From Eubacterium sp. CAG:252 (lineage in GTDB: Bacteria; Bacillota; Clostridia; Lachnospirales; Lachnospiraceae): a stretch of 51,624 nt of DNA. The DNA is taken from NCBI GenBank assembly GCA_000436535.1, contig FR886342.1, positions 1 to 51,624 on the forward strand. Reading direction: 5' to 3'. The notes below the pieces were generated by a model. The model had not been told where the DNA came from. It worked only from the letters and a program-made list of their open reading frames with translations, and made no database searches. Position numbers and translations under genes: made by a program. Below, piece by piece: positions 42,728 through 51,499 of the stretch (within the stretch, counting starts at the first letter, position 1; every line of letters begins with the position of its first letter).

Positions 42728-42780
42728 CTTAATTCTCCTTTTTTAATATTTTATCCTTTTGAGCATAATTATAGCATAAT

Positions 42781-44097
42781 TTACATATTTTTACAACTAA
42801 TAATTCTCTTTATAAGTGGATATGTATCAACAATTTCTTTCTGTATAGCAAATGCTTTGACAATTAGTTCATTTGCAGCTTCAATTCTGTCCTTATCATT
42901 GGCATATATTGTTGCAATAACATCACCCTTGTCAACTTTGTCGCCGACTTTTTTTGAAAGCACAACTCCTACTGAATGGTCTATGTCATCTCCCTTATTC
43001 TGGCGGCCGCCGCCAAGTATCATAGCTGTTTCGCCTATCAGCTCAGACTGTATGCTGCTCACATAACCGCTGTTTTCCGATACAATATCAACTATATATC
43101 TGGCATTTATAATACTGTCGCAGTCATCAAGCACGCTCACATCGCCGCCCTGTCTTTTAACGAATTCTGCAAACTTTGCATATGCACTTCCATTTTCTAT
43201 TGACTTCTTAAGCATATCAACTGCTGCCTGCCTGTCATCTGTAATCTCTGAGGCTATAAGCATCTGTGCGCCAAGTTCAAGGCATAATTCGACAACATCC
43301 TCCGGACCTCTGCCTTTAAGAGTATCAACCGCCTCCTTTACTTCAAGCGCATTGCCAACTGCATAGCCAAGCGGCTCATTCATATCTGATATAACTGCTA
43401 TTGTATTTCTTCCTGAATTCGTTCCAATCATAACCATCTGCTTTGCAAGCTTTTCTGCATCCTGCATATTTTTCATAAATGCGCCGTTGCCAACCTTGAC
43501 ATCAAGCACGATTGCATCTGCACCTGAGGCTATTTTCTTACTCATAATGCTGCTTGCTATAAGCGGTATGCTGTCAACACTTGCAGTTACATCCCTCAGT
43601 GCGTATATTTTCTTGTCTGCCGGTGCAAGATTACCCGTCTGGCCTGTAAGTGCAAGTCCCGTTTCATTCACATTTTTAATAAATTCTTCTTCTGTAAGAG
43701 CAGTCCTGAAGCCCGGAATACTCTCAAGCTTATCTATCGTGCCGCCTGTATTGCCCAGCCCTCTTCCACTCATCTTTGCAACCTTGCCGCCACACGCAGC
43801 CACAATAGGCGCAAGTATAAGTGTTGTCTTATCGCCGACACCGCCTGTACTGTGCTTATCCACGTTGATACCATCTATGCCAGATAAGTCAAGCCTGTCA
43901 CCGCTGTCCGCCATAGCAAGTGTCATAAGCGAAGTTTCCTCATAAGTCATCCCTTTAAAATATATTGCCATAAGAAGTGCCGACATCTGATAGTCTGGTA
44001 TCGTACCTTCGGTATAGCCTTTTATCACGTAATCTATTTCTTCTTTGCTGAGTACTTCACCATATTTTTTCTTACTTATAATATCAAACATTCTCAT
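42781..44097 (-). CDS. pdp: Pyrimidine-nucleoside phosphorylase
   Basis: A 438-aa thymidine/pyrimidine phosphorylase-family enzyme that splits nucleosides with phosphate for salvage. The signature KHSTGGVGDKTTLILAP, then SGRGLGNTGGTIDKLES and the SIMSKKIASGADAIVLDVK region are canonical, with a C-terminal alpha/beta domain. The start at 44097 gives MRMFDIISKK, as in relatives; an ATG at 44109 adds four residues. It lies upstream of kduI by 53 nt and could share its transcript. Confidence 0.94.
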   Translation of the reverse strand: MRMFDIISKKKYGEVLSKEEIDYVIKGYTEGTIPDYQMSALLMAIYFKGMTYEETSLMTLAMADSGDRLDLSGIDGINVDKHSTGGVGDKTTLILAPIVAACGGKVAKMSGRGLGNTGGTIDKLESIPGFRTALTEEEFIKNVNETGLALTGQTGNLAPADKKIYALRDVTASVDSIPLIASSIMSKKIASGADAIVLDVKVGNGAFMKNMQDAEKLAKQMVMIGTNSGRNTIAVISDMNEPLGYAVGNALEVKEAVDTLKGRGPEDVVELCLELGAQMLIASEITDDRQAAVDMLKKSIENGSAYAKFAEFVKRQGGDVSVLDDCDSIINARYIVDIVSENSGYVSSIQSELIGETAMILGGGRQNKGDDIDHSVGVVLSKKVGDKVDKGDVIATIYANDKDRIEAANELIVKAFAIQKEIVDTYPLIKRIISCKNM

Positions 44098-44229
44098 ATT
44101 TCCCACCATATCCTTTCTTTAAGTCTTTAAGCAAGAATATTTCAAAATGTATCTAAGAATATACTAACATTTTTTTGCATTATATGCTATTATTTATTGG
44201 CGAAAACGATTATATTAAGGAGATATGTG

Positions 44230-45261
44230 ATGAGTTTTGAATTTATACGCAAGCTGCCTACACCTACAGAGATAAAGGAAGAATTCCCTGTCCCTGAAAA
44301 GTTAGCTGCATTAAAAGCACAAAGAGATAAAGAAATAGCTGATGTCATAACTGGCAAATCAGATAAGTTTCTTGCTATTATAGGACCTTGTTCTGCTGAT
44401 AATGAGGATGCTGTCCTTGATTATACTTTAAGACTTAAAAAGGTTCAGGAAAAGATTGCCGATAAGGTTCTTATCGTGCCAAGAGTATACACTAACAAGC
44501 CAAGAACAACTGGTACAGGCTATAAGGGTATGCTTCACCAGCCTGACCCTGAGAAGAAGCCAGACCTTCTTGCCGGACTTATAGCTATCCGTAAAATGCA
44601 CATAAGAGTTATGGAAGAAACTGAGCTTATGCCTGCTGATGAAATGTTATATCCAGAAAACTACTGGTTCCTTGCAGATGTTTTATCATATGTAGCAATC
44701 GGCGCGCGTTCTGTTGAAGACCAGCAGCACAGACTTACAGCCAGTGGAATGGATGTACCTGCCGGTATGAAGAACCCTACAAGCGGCGATTTTTCTGTTA
44801 TGCTCAACTCTGTTATAGCAGCACAGGCACAGCAGTCATTTATATACAGAAACTGGGAAGTTAAGACTCCGGGCAACCCTCTTGCACATACTATATTAAG
44901 AGGTGCCGTAAACAAGCACGGACAGAATATCCCTAACTACCACTATGAAGACCTTATCAGATTAGCTGCTATGTACAAGACTAAGGACTTACTCAACCCA
45001 GCCTGCATAGTTGATGCCAACCACAGCAATTCTGCAAAGAAGTATATTGAGCAGATAAGAATAACTAAGGAGGTTATTCACAGCCGCAATCATTCTGCAG
45101 ATGTCAAAGAGCTTGTCAAAGGCGTTATGATTGAAAGCTACATCGAACCAGGCTCACAGAAAGTCGGCGAAGGTGTATACGGCAAGTCTATCACTGACCC
45201 TTGTCTTGGATGGGAAGACTCTGAAAAGTTATTATATACAATAGCTGATATGCTCAAGTAA
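44230..45261 (+). CDS. aroF: 3-deoxy-7-phosphoheptulonate synthase (DAHP synthase, type I)
   Basis: A 343-aa enzyme that condenses phosphoenolpyruvate and erythrose-4-phosphate, the first step of the shikimate pathway. Conserved motifs: IIGPCSADN, PRTTGTGYKG, GARSVEDQQHR, TSGDFSVMLN, DANHSNS and GVMIESYIEPGSQ. It resembles the AroF/G/H group with aromatic-amino-acid feedback; which one is not clear, so the symbol is tentative. AAGGAG lies 7 nt before the ATG at 44230. The last 30 nt overlap the convergent spoIIM-like gene. Confidence 0.94.
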   Translation: MSFEFIRKLPTPTEIKEEFPVPEKLAALKAQRDKEIADVITGKSDKFLAIIGPCSADNEDAVLDYTLRLKKVQEKIADKVLIVPRVYTNKPRTTGTGYKGMLHQPDPEKKPDLLAGLIAIRKMHIRVMEETELMPADEMLYPENYWFLADVLSYVAIGARSVEDQQHRLTASGMDVPAGMKNPTSGDFSVMLNSVIAAQAQQSFIYRNWEVKTPGNPLAHTILRGAVNKHGQNIPNYHYEDLIRLAAMYKTKDLLNPACIVDANHSNSAKKYIEQIRITKEVIHSRNHSADVKELVKGVMIESYIEPGSQKVGEGVYGKSITDPCLGWEDSEKLLYTIADMLK

Positions 45262-45789
45262 TTTTCCTATAAGCACGGGACTTATATATGTTTCATATAA
45301 TGTGCCTGTTATCAGGAATAAGAGCGATATCATTATTGCAACTGTTGTTTTTTTCATAGTAATATGTCTTTTTTCTATATAAGATACTATGAAAAAAACG
45401 GCAGCGGCATATATAATATACTGTGGCAGAAGGCTTACGGCATATATGAACATTCCTTTGACTCCCATATTCATAACACTCACGCTTACCATCATTCCGG
45501 TACTTATCCCCACAACAGCCATAAAAACATATATTCCCGTTATTGCAGCCGGTGTAAGAAGCACAAGCCACAAGCCTATGTATTCTTTTAACCTCATAGC
45601 AAATATATATCTTAAGTACAATGTCCCATCAAGATTTACATTTGCAAATGCATTCTTAAAATCAGGATTAAATATTCCTATCTTATCTGTCACATTATCT
45701 ATTGCAAGATTGGCAAGCAGTGTCCCTGCCACAACACCTGCGAGAATAACTATATAATATCTATACTGCTTAAAAAAAATCCCAGCCAT
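45232..45789 (-). CDS. spoIIM: SpoIIM-like stage II sporulation protein M
   Basis: A 185-aa membrane protein with about five helices (ILAGVVAGTLLANLAI; LWLVLLTPAAITGIYVFMAV; GMFIYAVSLLPQYIIYAAAV; ISLLFLITGTLYETYI). It fits the SpoIIM family of the DMP engulfment complex that remodels septal peptidoglycan. Two things support this: a sigma-E-like promoter upstream, and the NUDIX gene next to it, which matches nudF near spoIIM in Bacillus. AGGAGG precedes the ATG. Its 3' end overlaps aroF by 30 nt. Confidence 0.78.
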   Translation of the reverse strand: MAGIFFKQYRYYIVILAGVVAGTLLANLAIDNVTDKIGIFNPDFKNAFANVNLDGTLYLRYIFAMRLKEYIGLWLVLLTPAAITGIYVFMAVVGISTGMMVSVSVMNMGVKGMFIYAVSLLPQYIIYAAAVFFIVSYIEKRHITMKKTTVAIMISLLFLITGTLYETYISPVLIGKLLEHISYCI

Positions 45790-45816
45790 AACAGCCTCCT
45801 TTTATCTGGTCAGGCT

Positions 45817-45845
45817 ATTATATGCTGGAATTTTTTCTGATATGT
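45817..45845 (-). promoter_or_regulatory. Sigma-E-like promoter of spoIIM
   Basis: Minus strand: -35 ACATATC (45845-45839; 5 of 7 to KMATATT), 14-nt spacer, -10 CATATAAT (45824-45817; 7 of 8 to CATACAMT), giving a ~20-nt leader. Confidence 0.6.
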
Positions 45846-45975
45846 TTTGTTTGATTTAGTTTTTATTAATTTTTGAAGATTTTGAAATTAATTATTTATC
45901 TCAACAATAGACACCATATTTAACAGTAATATCTATTGCTGTGCAAATTATTCAATCAATATATAACAGTTAGCT

Positions 45976-46518
45976 TTATTTCTGTGAAATAAGCTCAGAA
46001 TAAGCCAGTACCGCAGATATTGTCTTAGAATCTTTTATTGTTCCATCAAATATCATACACTTTATTTCTTCAAGTGTATACACCTCAACATTGATATTCT
46101 CTTCCTCATCAAGATGCTGGCTTGTCTTAACAAGCTTATCTGCCACATATATATCTACAACCTCATTGCAGAAAGCAACGGCTGTTATAATAGATATAAG
46201 CTTTGTAACACTTTCTTCTTCTGCCCTATATCCGGTTTCCTCTTCAAGCTCTCTTATGGCAGAAATCTTTGTTTCTTCGCCAGCCTCAATCCCACCTGCT
46301 GGTATCTCAAGTGTTTCCTCATCCGGCGAATTCCTGTACTGGCGCACAAGAACTATTCTGCCGTCAGGAAGAACTGGAACCATGGCCGCTGCGCCTTTAT
46401 GCTCTATGTGGTCCCAGTATGCGACCTTACCATCAGGCGTAACCATAGTATCCTTGTAGAACTCAAGAATGGAACCTTTATATGCTAGTTCTCTGTTAGT
46501 TCTTTTAATATGCTCCAT
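45976..46518 (-). CDS. NUDIX hydrolase, ADP-ribose pyrophosphatase type
   Basis: A 180-aa NUDIX protein with the box GGIEAGEETKISAIRELEEETGY split over residues ~75-97 and an N-terminal beta region (ELAYKGSILEFYKDTMVTP) as in NudF. It likely splits ADP-ribose to AMP and ribose-5-phosphate. AAGGA precedes the ATG. It follows proC by ~90 nt across a repeat element; spoIIM lies downstream. Confidence 0.9.
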   Translation of the reverse strand: MEHIKRTNRELAYKGSILEFYKDTMVTPDGKVAYWDHIEHKGAAAMVPVLPDGRIVLVRQYRNSPDEETLEIPAGGIEAGEETKISAIRELEEETGYRAEEESVTKLISIITAVAFCNEVVDIYVADKLVKTSQHLDEEENINVEVYTLEEIKCMIFDGTIKDSKTISAVLAYSELISQK

Positions 46519-46542
46519 ACTAATCCTTCATTTAATTATTTT

Positions 46543-46610
46543 ATGATGTAAGGGCAAAAAGTCGTTCGTGCCTGCACAATATAACTTTTGAAATTGTGAC
46601 CTTATATCAT
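46543..46610. repeat. Short relative of the MITE-like element
   Basis: Starts ATGATGTAAGGGCAAAAAGT at 46543, close to the 5' end of the 3106-3320 element, including the AAAAAGTCGTTYBTGC block. The other end (46610 inward, minus strand) reads ATGATATAAGGTCACAA. The proC stop (46609-46607) lies inside it. It looks like an internally deleted copy. Confidence 0.65.
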
Positions 46611-47404
46611 TTTATGTTAGTACATTTATCAAAGCACGCATCTGTAGCTTTGATAAGCGCACTTCTGAAATTATGTTCCTCAAGTGCTGCCACTCCTGCT
46701 ATTGTTGTACCGCCCGGGGAGCACACCTTATCCTTAAGCACGCCTGGATGCTCGCCTGTTTCAAGCACCATCTTGGCAGAACCAAGTACTGTCTGCGCAA
46801 CAAGCTTATATGCATCATCTCTCTTGATACCATACTTGACTGCACTGTCCGCAAGAGCCTCTATAAACATATATACATATGCCGGAGAGCTTCCGCTTGC
46901 GCATACTATAGCGTTCATCTGGCTCTCAGCAACATATACAACCTTGCCAAATGAATTAAAGAAGCTGTCTATAACTTCTCTTTCTTCAAATGAGAACTCA
47001 TCCTTGTCATAGGCAACACCTGTCATACCCTCACCAACAAGCGCTGGTGTATTAGGCATGGCACGGACAACTCGCGCATTAATACCAAGCTGATTTTTTA
47101 TATCACTTATCTTAATACCCGGTGCTATTGATATAACAACACTGTCATCACGGATAACATTATTAATATTCTTTAATACTGTATTGTATACCTGTGGCTT
47201 TACAGCAAGCACTACATACTGGGCATTATTAGCACATTCTGCATTACTTTCTGCATATCTTACGCCTGTTTCCTGACTTATTCTTTTACATTTTTCAAGG
47301 TCAGGACACGTAAATATAATATCAGATGGTGTATACACTGAAAGAAGTCCTTTCAGCATTGCATATCCCATATTACCCATTCCAATAAAACCAAACTTAG
47401 CCAT
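46607..47404 (-). CDS. proC: Pyrroline-5-carboxylate reductase
   Basis: A 265-aa NAD(P)H-dependent enzyme, the last step of proline synthesis. The Rossmann motif GFIGMGNMG opens the protein; the C-terminal dimer domain has the family signature SPGGTTIAGVAALEE. The final codons and the stop lie in the right end of the short repeat. It is 24 nt after the aminotransferase and probably in its transcript. Confidence 0.96.
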   Translation of the reverse strand: MAKFGFIGMGNMGYAMLKGLLSVYTPSDIIFTCPDLEKCKRISQETGVRYAESNAECANNAQYVVLAVKPQVYNTVLKNINNVIRDDSVVISIAPGIKISDIKNQLGINARVVRAMPNTPALVGEGMTGVAYDKDEFSFEEREVIDSFFNSFGKVVYVAESQMNAIVCASGSSPAYVYMFIEALADSAVKYGIKRDDAYKLVAQTVLGSAKMVLETGEHPGVLKDKVCSPGGTTIAGVAALEEHNFRSALIKATDACFDKCTNIK

Positions 47405-47428
47405 AACAGCCCCCTTTGTATAATCTGA

Positions 47429-48712
47429 TTACTTGCTTTCAAGAAGCTTCTCAACACTTACAAGCTTTACACATAATACGAAAAGCTCGGCAGCTTCTGA
47501 CATTTCCTCTGGAGTAGGGAATGATGGAGCTATTCTTATATTGCTGTCTTCAGGATCCTTGCCATAAGGGAATGTTGCACCTGCGTTGGTAAGTACTACG
47601 CCTGCTTCCTTACACTTTGCAACTATAGCCTTTGCACAGCCAGAAAGTGCATCAAATGATATGAAGTAGCCTCCTCTTGGTTCTGACCATGTACCGATAC
47701 CAAGACCTGTAAGTTCATCCTCAAGCACCTTTAATGTAGCTTCAAACTTAGGTCTTAAGAAATCAGCATGCTTCTTCATATGCTCCTTAAGTCCGTTAAT
47801 ATCCTTAAAAAATCTTACGTGTCTTAACTGATTTATCTTATCATATCCTATTGTCTGTATTGTAAGCTGCTTCTTAATATCTGCAAGGTTAGCTGCTGAT
47901 GATGCAAGTGCTGCAACACCTGAACCTGGGAATGTAACCTTAGATGTAGATGCAAATTCAAATACCATATCAGGATTACCTGCTTTTTCACACTCTGATA
48001 TGATATCAAGTATCTCGTCCTGCTTATCATCATAAAGGTGGTGGATAACATATGCATTATCCCAGAATATTCTGAAATCCTTAGCTGCCGGCTTTAATGC
48101 CGCCATTCTCTTTACTGTTTCATCTGAGTATGTGTAACCCTGTGGGTTAGAATACTTAGGTACGCACCAGATACCCTTTATAGACTCATCCTCACTTACG
48201 AGCTTTTCTATCATATCCATATCAGGACCATCCTGTGTCATAGGCACATTAATCATCTCTATGCCAAAGCTCTCTGTTATGGCAAAATGTCTGTCATAAC
48301 CCGGAACTGGACAGAGCCACTTTACTTTATCAAGCTTGCACCAAGGTGTATTGCCAAGAATTCCATGTGCATATGCTCTTGATACCTGATCATACATAAT
48401 ATTAAGACTGGCGTTACCATATATAATAATGTGTTCTGGTGTTGTTCCCATCATATCAGCCATAAGCTTCTTAGCTTCTGGAAGTCCATCAAGAACACCA
48501 TAATTTCTGCAATCTGTTCCGTCTTCTGCCTTAAGGTCTGAAGAACTGTTAACAACGTCAAGAATATCCATTGTTACGTTAAGCTGGCTTGCTGATGGCT
48601 TACCTCTTGACATATTAAGGTTAAGTCCCTTAGCCTTGGCTTCCTTGTATCTTTCATCAAGGTCTGCCTTTAACTGTAATAACTGTTCCTTGCTCATTTC
48701 ATTGTACTGCAT
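47429..48712 (-). CDS. Class I aminotransferase (aspartate aminotransferase-like)
   Basis: A 427-aa PLP enzyme. The opening NMSRGKPSASQL is the hallmark of a distinct bacterial aspartate/alanine aminotransferase group; SNPQGYTYSD, DNAYVIHHL and the PLP lysine in STSKVTFPGSG are also seen. The substrate is probably aspartate, by family. The ATG at 48712 has GGAGG 8 nt upstream; the ATG at 48727 lies before that site and is rejected. Promoter at 48779-48751. Confidence 0.88.
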   Translation of the reverse strand: MQYNEMSKEQLLQLKADLDERYKEAKAKGLNLNMSRGKPSASQLNVTMDILDVVNSSSDLKAEDGTDCRNYGVLDGLPEAKKLMADMMGTTPEHIIIYGNASLNIMYDQVSRAYAHGILGNTPWCKLDKVKWLCPVPGYDRHFAITESFGIEMINVPMTQDGPDMDMIEKLVSEDESIKGIWCVPKYSNPQGYTYSDETVKRMAALKPAAKDFRIFWDNAYVIHHLYDDKQDEILDIISECEKAGNPDMVFEFASTSKVTFPGSGVAALASSAANLADIKKQLTIQTIGYDKINQLRHVRFFKDINGLKEHMKKHADFLRPKFEATLKVLEDELTGLGIGTWSEPRGGYFISFDALSGCAKAIVAKCKEAGVVLTNAGATFPYGKDPEDSNIRIAPSFPTPEEMSEAAELFVLCVKLVSVEKLLESK

Positions 48713-48750
48713 ATTATTATCCTCCATTCATTTATCAAAGGTCTTTCAAT

Positions 48751-48779
48751 ACTATACTATGAAGTTGAAATTAAGGCAA
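48751..48779 (-). promoter_or_regulatory. Sigma-A promoter of the aminotransferase-proC unit
   Basis: Minus strand: -35 TTGCCT (48779-48774), 17-nt spacer, -10 TATAGT (48756-48751). Confidence 0.7.
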
Positions 48780-49097
48780 TAGTTTTTCCGATTTTTGCAC
48801 TTTTTCTGATTAAAATTATTAATTTTTTAGGAAATATTTAAAATATTTTTAATAAAATTAAGTAGTCGCTTAACTTTATTAAGTTGTATACAAAAATATC
48901 TTTCATAGAATTACAGTGTTGCGCGTGTGACGGACATATTTTATATATATTATTGTATATTATTTTTATATATTAGAGTGCTCTATTTATAAAAAATAAC
49001 CATATTAATTCTCCTGCGTATATAGAAAACAGCACCGTATTGCACCAATTTGACACCATTCAGTTAGTATAAAATAGAAAACCTCTGGAAATACTAT
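48780..49097. other. AT-rich intergenic region
   Basis: No gene seen in either strand between the aminotransferase promoter and the rny terminator. It is extremely AT-rich with a small AACTT/AAGTT palindrome near 48870 and long TA runs near 48950. Nothing further recognised. Confidence 0.5.
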
Positions 49098-49140
49098 AAA
49101 AAAAGAAAGTACCAAGAATACTTAAATCCCCAGTACTTTC
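49098..49140 (-). terminator. Terminator of rny
   Basis: Minus strand: GAAAGTAC (49140-49133) pairs with GTACTTTC (49112-49105), followed by seven T (49104-49098). It lies 26 nt past the rny stop. Confidence 0.88.
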
Positions 49141-49165
49141 AATGGTTCGTCAAATTTAATTGTAA

Positions 49166-50722
49166 TTATTTAGCATAATCTACTGCTCGTGACTCTCTTA
49201 CTATACTAACTTTAATCTGTCCCGGATATTCCATCTGATCTTCAATCTGCTTAGAAATATCTCTTGCAAGTAATACCATATCTGAATCACTAATAACTTC
49301 AGGAACAACCATTACTCGAACCTCTCTACCTGCCTGAATAGCAAAAGACTTCTCAACTCCCTTGTAAGAGTTGGTAATATCTTCTAATTGTTTTAATCTG
49401 TTTGTGTAAGTTTCTAACGTTTCTCTTCTAGCGCCTGGTCTTGCGGCTGATATTGTATCAGCAGCCTGTACAAGGCATGCTATTAAACTTTCAGGTTCAA
49501 CGTCACCATGATGAGCTTCTACCGCATTAATAACAAGTGCTGATTCCTTATATCTTCTACAAAGGTCAACACCAAGCTGAATATGTGAGCCTTCCATTTC
49601 ATGGTCGACAGCTTTACCTATATCATGTAATAAACCAGCTCTCTTTGCCATCTTTACATCAAGACCTAATTCGCCGGCTAACAATCCTGTAATCTGAGCT
49701 ACTTCAATAGAATGTTTTAATACATTCTGACCATAACTGGTTCTGTATCTTAACTTACCAAGTAAGCGAACCAGTTCAGGATGAATTCCATGGACACCAA
49801 CCTCAAGGGTTGCAGCTTCACCTTCTTCTTTAATTAATGTTTCGACTTCTTTCTGGGCTTTTTCAACCATCTCCTCAATTCTTGCTGGATGAATACGTCC
49901 ATCAATAATGAGCTTTTCAAGAGCGATTCTTGCAATCTCTCTTCTGATAGGGTCAAAGCCTGATAAAACGACTGCCTCAGGTGTATCATCAATGATAAGT
50001 TCTACACCTGTAAGTGTTTCAAGAGTTCTTATGTTACGACCCTCTCTACCAATAATTCGGCCTTTCATTTCATCATTAGGAAGCTGTACAACTGATATAG
50101 TTGTTTCGGCAACATGGTCAGCAGCACAACGCTGTATAGCATTAACTACTAATTCCTTTGCCTTCTTATCCGCTTCCTCTTTTGCTCTGCTTTCTAATGT
50201 TTTAATCATTACAGCAGTATCATGTTTAACTTCATCTTCAACAGTTTTTAATAGATATTCTTTTGCCTGTTCGGAGGTTAATCCAGAGATTCTTTCAAGT
50301 TCCTGCTGTCTTTTCTTTTCAAGTTCGTCAACCTTCTGTCTTTGTTTACCAAGTTCTTCTTCTTTTCTGGTAATACCCAAGTCACGTTTCTCTACCGCTT
50401 CAATCTTTCTGTCAAGAGTTTCTTCTTTAGAAAGGACTCTCTTTTCGTACTTCTGAATTTCTGCACGTCTTTCCTTAGTCTCTTTCTCAAGCTCATTCTT
50501 AGTCTTTAAAGATTCTTCTTTAACTTCTAAGAGTGCCTCTTTCTTCTTAGTTTCCGCTGCCTTTAACGCTTCATCTATTATTTCTCTGGCTCTTTCGTTA
50601 GCATTGCCAATCTTCTCATCGTTGCTTTTATTGATGGCTTTACTAGATACAACCCAGGTAATAGGTGCGACTATCACAAGTGTAACAAAAAATGTGACAA
50701 CTGCCGGAATAAAAAATGACAC
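49166..50722 (-). CDS. rny: Ribonuclease Y
   Basis: A 518-aa membrane-anchored endoribonuclease that starts mRNA turnover. In order: N-terminal membrane helix (about 4-26), a long Lys/Glu-rich coiled coil (to ~200), a KH domain (MKGRIIGREGRNIRTLE) and an HD domain (HSIEVAQ; LLHDIGKAVDHE; EAHHGDVEP). The start is GTG at 50722 with AAGGAGG 7 nt upstream. It lies 112 nt after recX with its own promoter. Confidence 0.96.
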   Translation of the reverse strand: MSFFIPAVVTFFVTLVIVAPITWVVSSKAINKSNDEKIGNANERAREIIDEALKAAETKKKEALLEVKEESLKTKNELEKETKERRAEIQKYEKRVLSKEETLDRKIEAVEKRDLGITRKEEELGKQRQKVDELEKKRQQELERISGLTSEQAKEYLLKTVEDEVKHDTAVMIKTLESRAKEEADKKAKELVVNAIQRCAADHVAETTISVVQLPNDEMKGRIIGREGRNIRTLETLTGVELIIDDTPEAVVLSGFDPIRREIARIALEKLIIDGRIHPARIEEMVEKAQKEVETLIKEEGEAATLEVGVHGIHPELVRLLGKLRYRTSYGQNVLKHSIEVAQITGLLAGELGLDVKMAKRAGLLHDIGKAVDHEMEGSHIQLGVDLCRRYKESALVINAVEAHHGDVEPESLIACLVQAADTISAARPGARRETLETYTNRLKQLEDITNSYKGVEKSFAIQAGREVRVMVVPEVISDSDMVLLARDISKQIEDQMEYPGQIKVSIVRESRAVDYAK

Positions 50723-50772
50723 AGGAGCACCTCCTTATTAAGTTTTCATTGTACAAAATATACAACATACTA

Positions 50773-50801
50773 ATATTATACTCTAATGGCAATAATGTCA
50801 A
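50773..50801 (-). promoter_or_regulatory. Sigma-A promoter of rny
   Basis: Minus strand: -35 TTGACA (50801-50796), then TAATAT (50778-50773) at 17 nt, or the better hexamer TATAAT (50780-50775) at 15 nt. Confidence 0.65.
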
Positions 50802-50834
50802 GGTTAGAAAGTCTTAACTTTCGCATAATTAGTA

Positions 50835-51497
50835 CTATTTTTGTTCATTAACCACAATATCAAGTGCTTTATTAATATTGTCAGTCAAAAAGCCTTTACG
50901 GTATAATGATGCTTTTACTTTTTGAAGCTGTGTATAGTCTGTAAGGTCTTTATTATAGTACTTGCTCCTTAACTGCTTTAATATAATGTCTACCTCCGGG
51001 TCTTGCATATTCTCATCTTCTGACATACCGTAATTATCATAACACTCATCACAGGCTGCCGTTATTATGTCAGCACTTACACCCTTCTGCATAAGATTTT
51101 GTTCTATAACTCTTCTTGACTTTGATGTTATATGTGATAACACATAGTTATCTGCATATCTTCTGTCATCTATATATCCATATGAAGAAACATACTCTAT
51201 AGCACTTTCTATACACTCATCCGGATAACCACCTGCTATAAGCTTCTCATACAGCTTCTTTCTTGTATAATCCCTATCCTTAAGAAGTGCCATTGCACGT
51301 ATCTTAGCTCTTTTACTTAATATATTAACAATCTCCTCATAATCAGAAGAAGATATATATGCATCTTTCTTTATACCAAAACGCCTCAGCTCTGATATAT
51401 ACAAAACAAACGCAGGCTCATAATTAACATATATGCGCCTGCGCTTTAAATCTACTTCCTGAATAGAGGTAACATAATTCTGTGTTTCCTCTGTCAT
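50835..51497 (-). CDS. recX: Regulatory protein RecX
   Basis: A 220-aa RecX-family protein of tandem three-helix repeats (RAMALLKDRDYTRKKLYEKL; YVSSYGYIDDRRYADNYV), which modulates RecA filaments. It begins 2 nt after the recA stop, so translation is probably coupled. Length is within the family range. Confidence 0.92.
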   Translation of the reverse strand: MTEETQNYVTSIQEVDLKRRRIYVNYEPAFVLYISELRRFGIKKDAYISSSDYEEIVNILSKRAKIRAMALLKDRDYTRKKLYEKLIAGGYPDECIESAIEYVSSYGYIDDRRYADNYVLSHITSKSRRVIEQNLMQKGVSADIITAACDECYDNYGMSEDENMQDPEVDIILKQLRSKYYNKDLTDYTQLQKVKASLYRKGFLTDNINKALDIVVNEQK

Positions 51498-51499
51498 AA

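Noticed and set aside
44110..44229. T-box leader before the DAHP synthase gene
   Set aside because: The gap is only ~120 nt and no T-box sequence or antiterminator pair is visible.
50735..50750. GGAG-GTG-CTCC stem hiding the rny ribosome site
   Set aside because: Four base pairs with a three-nt loop is too weak to claim as regulation.
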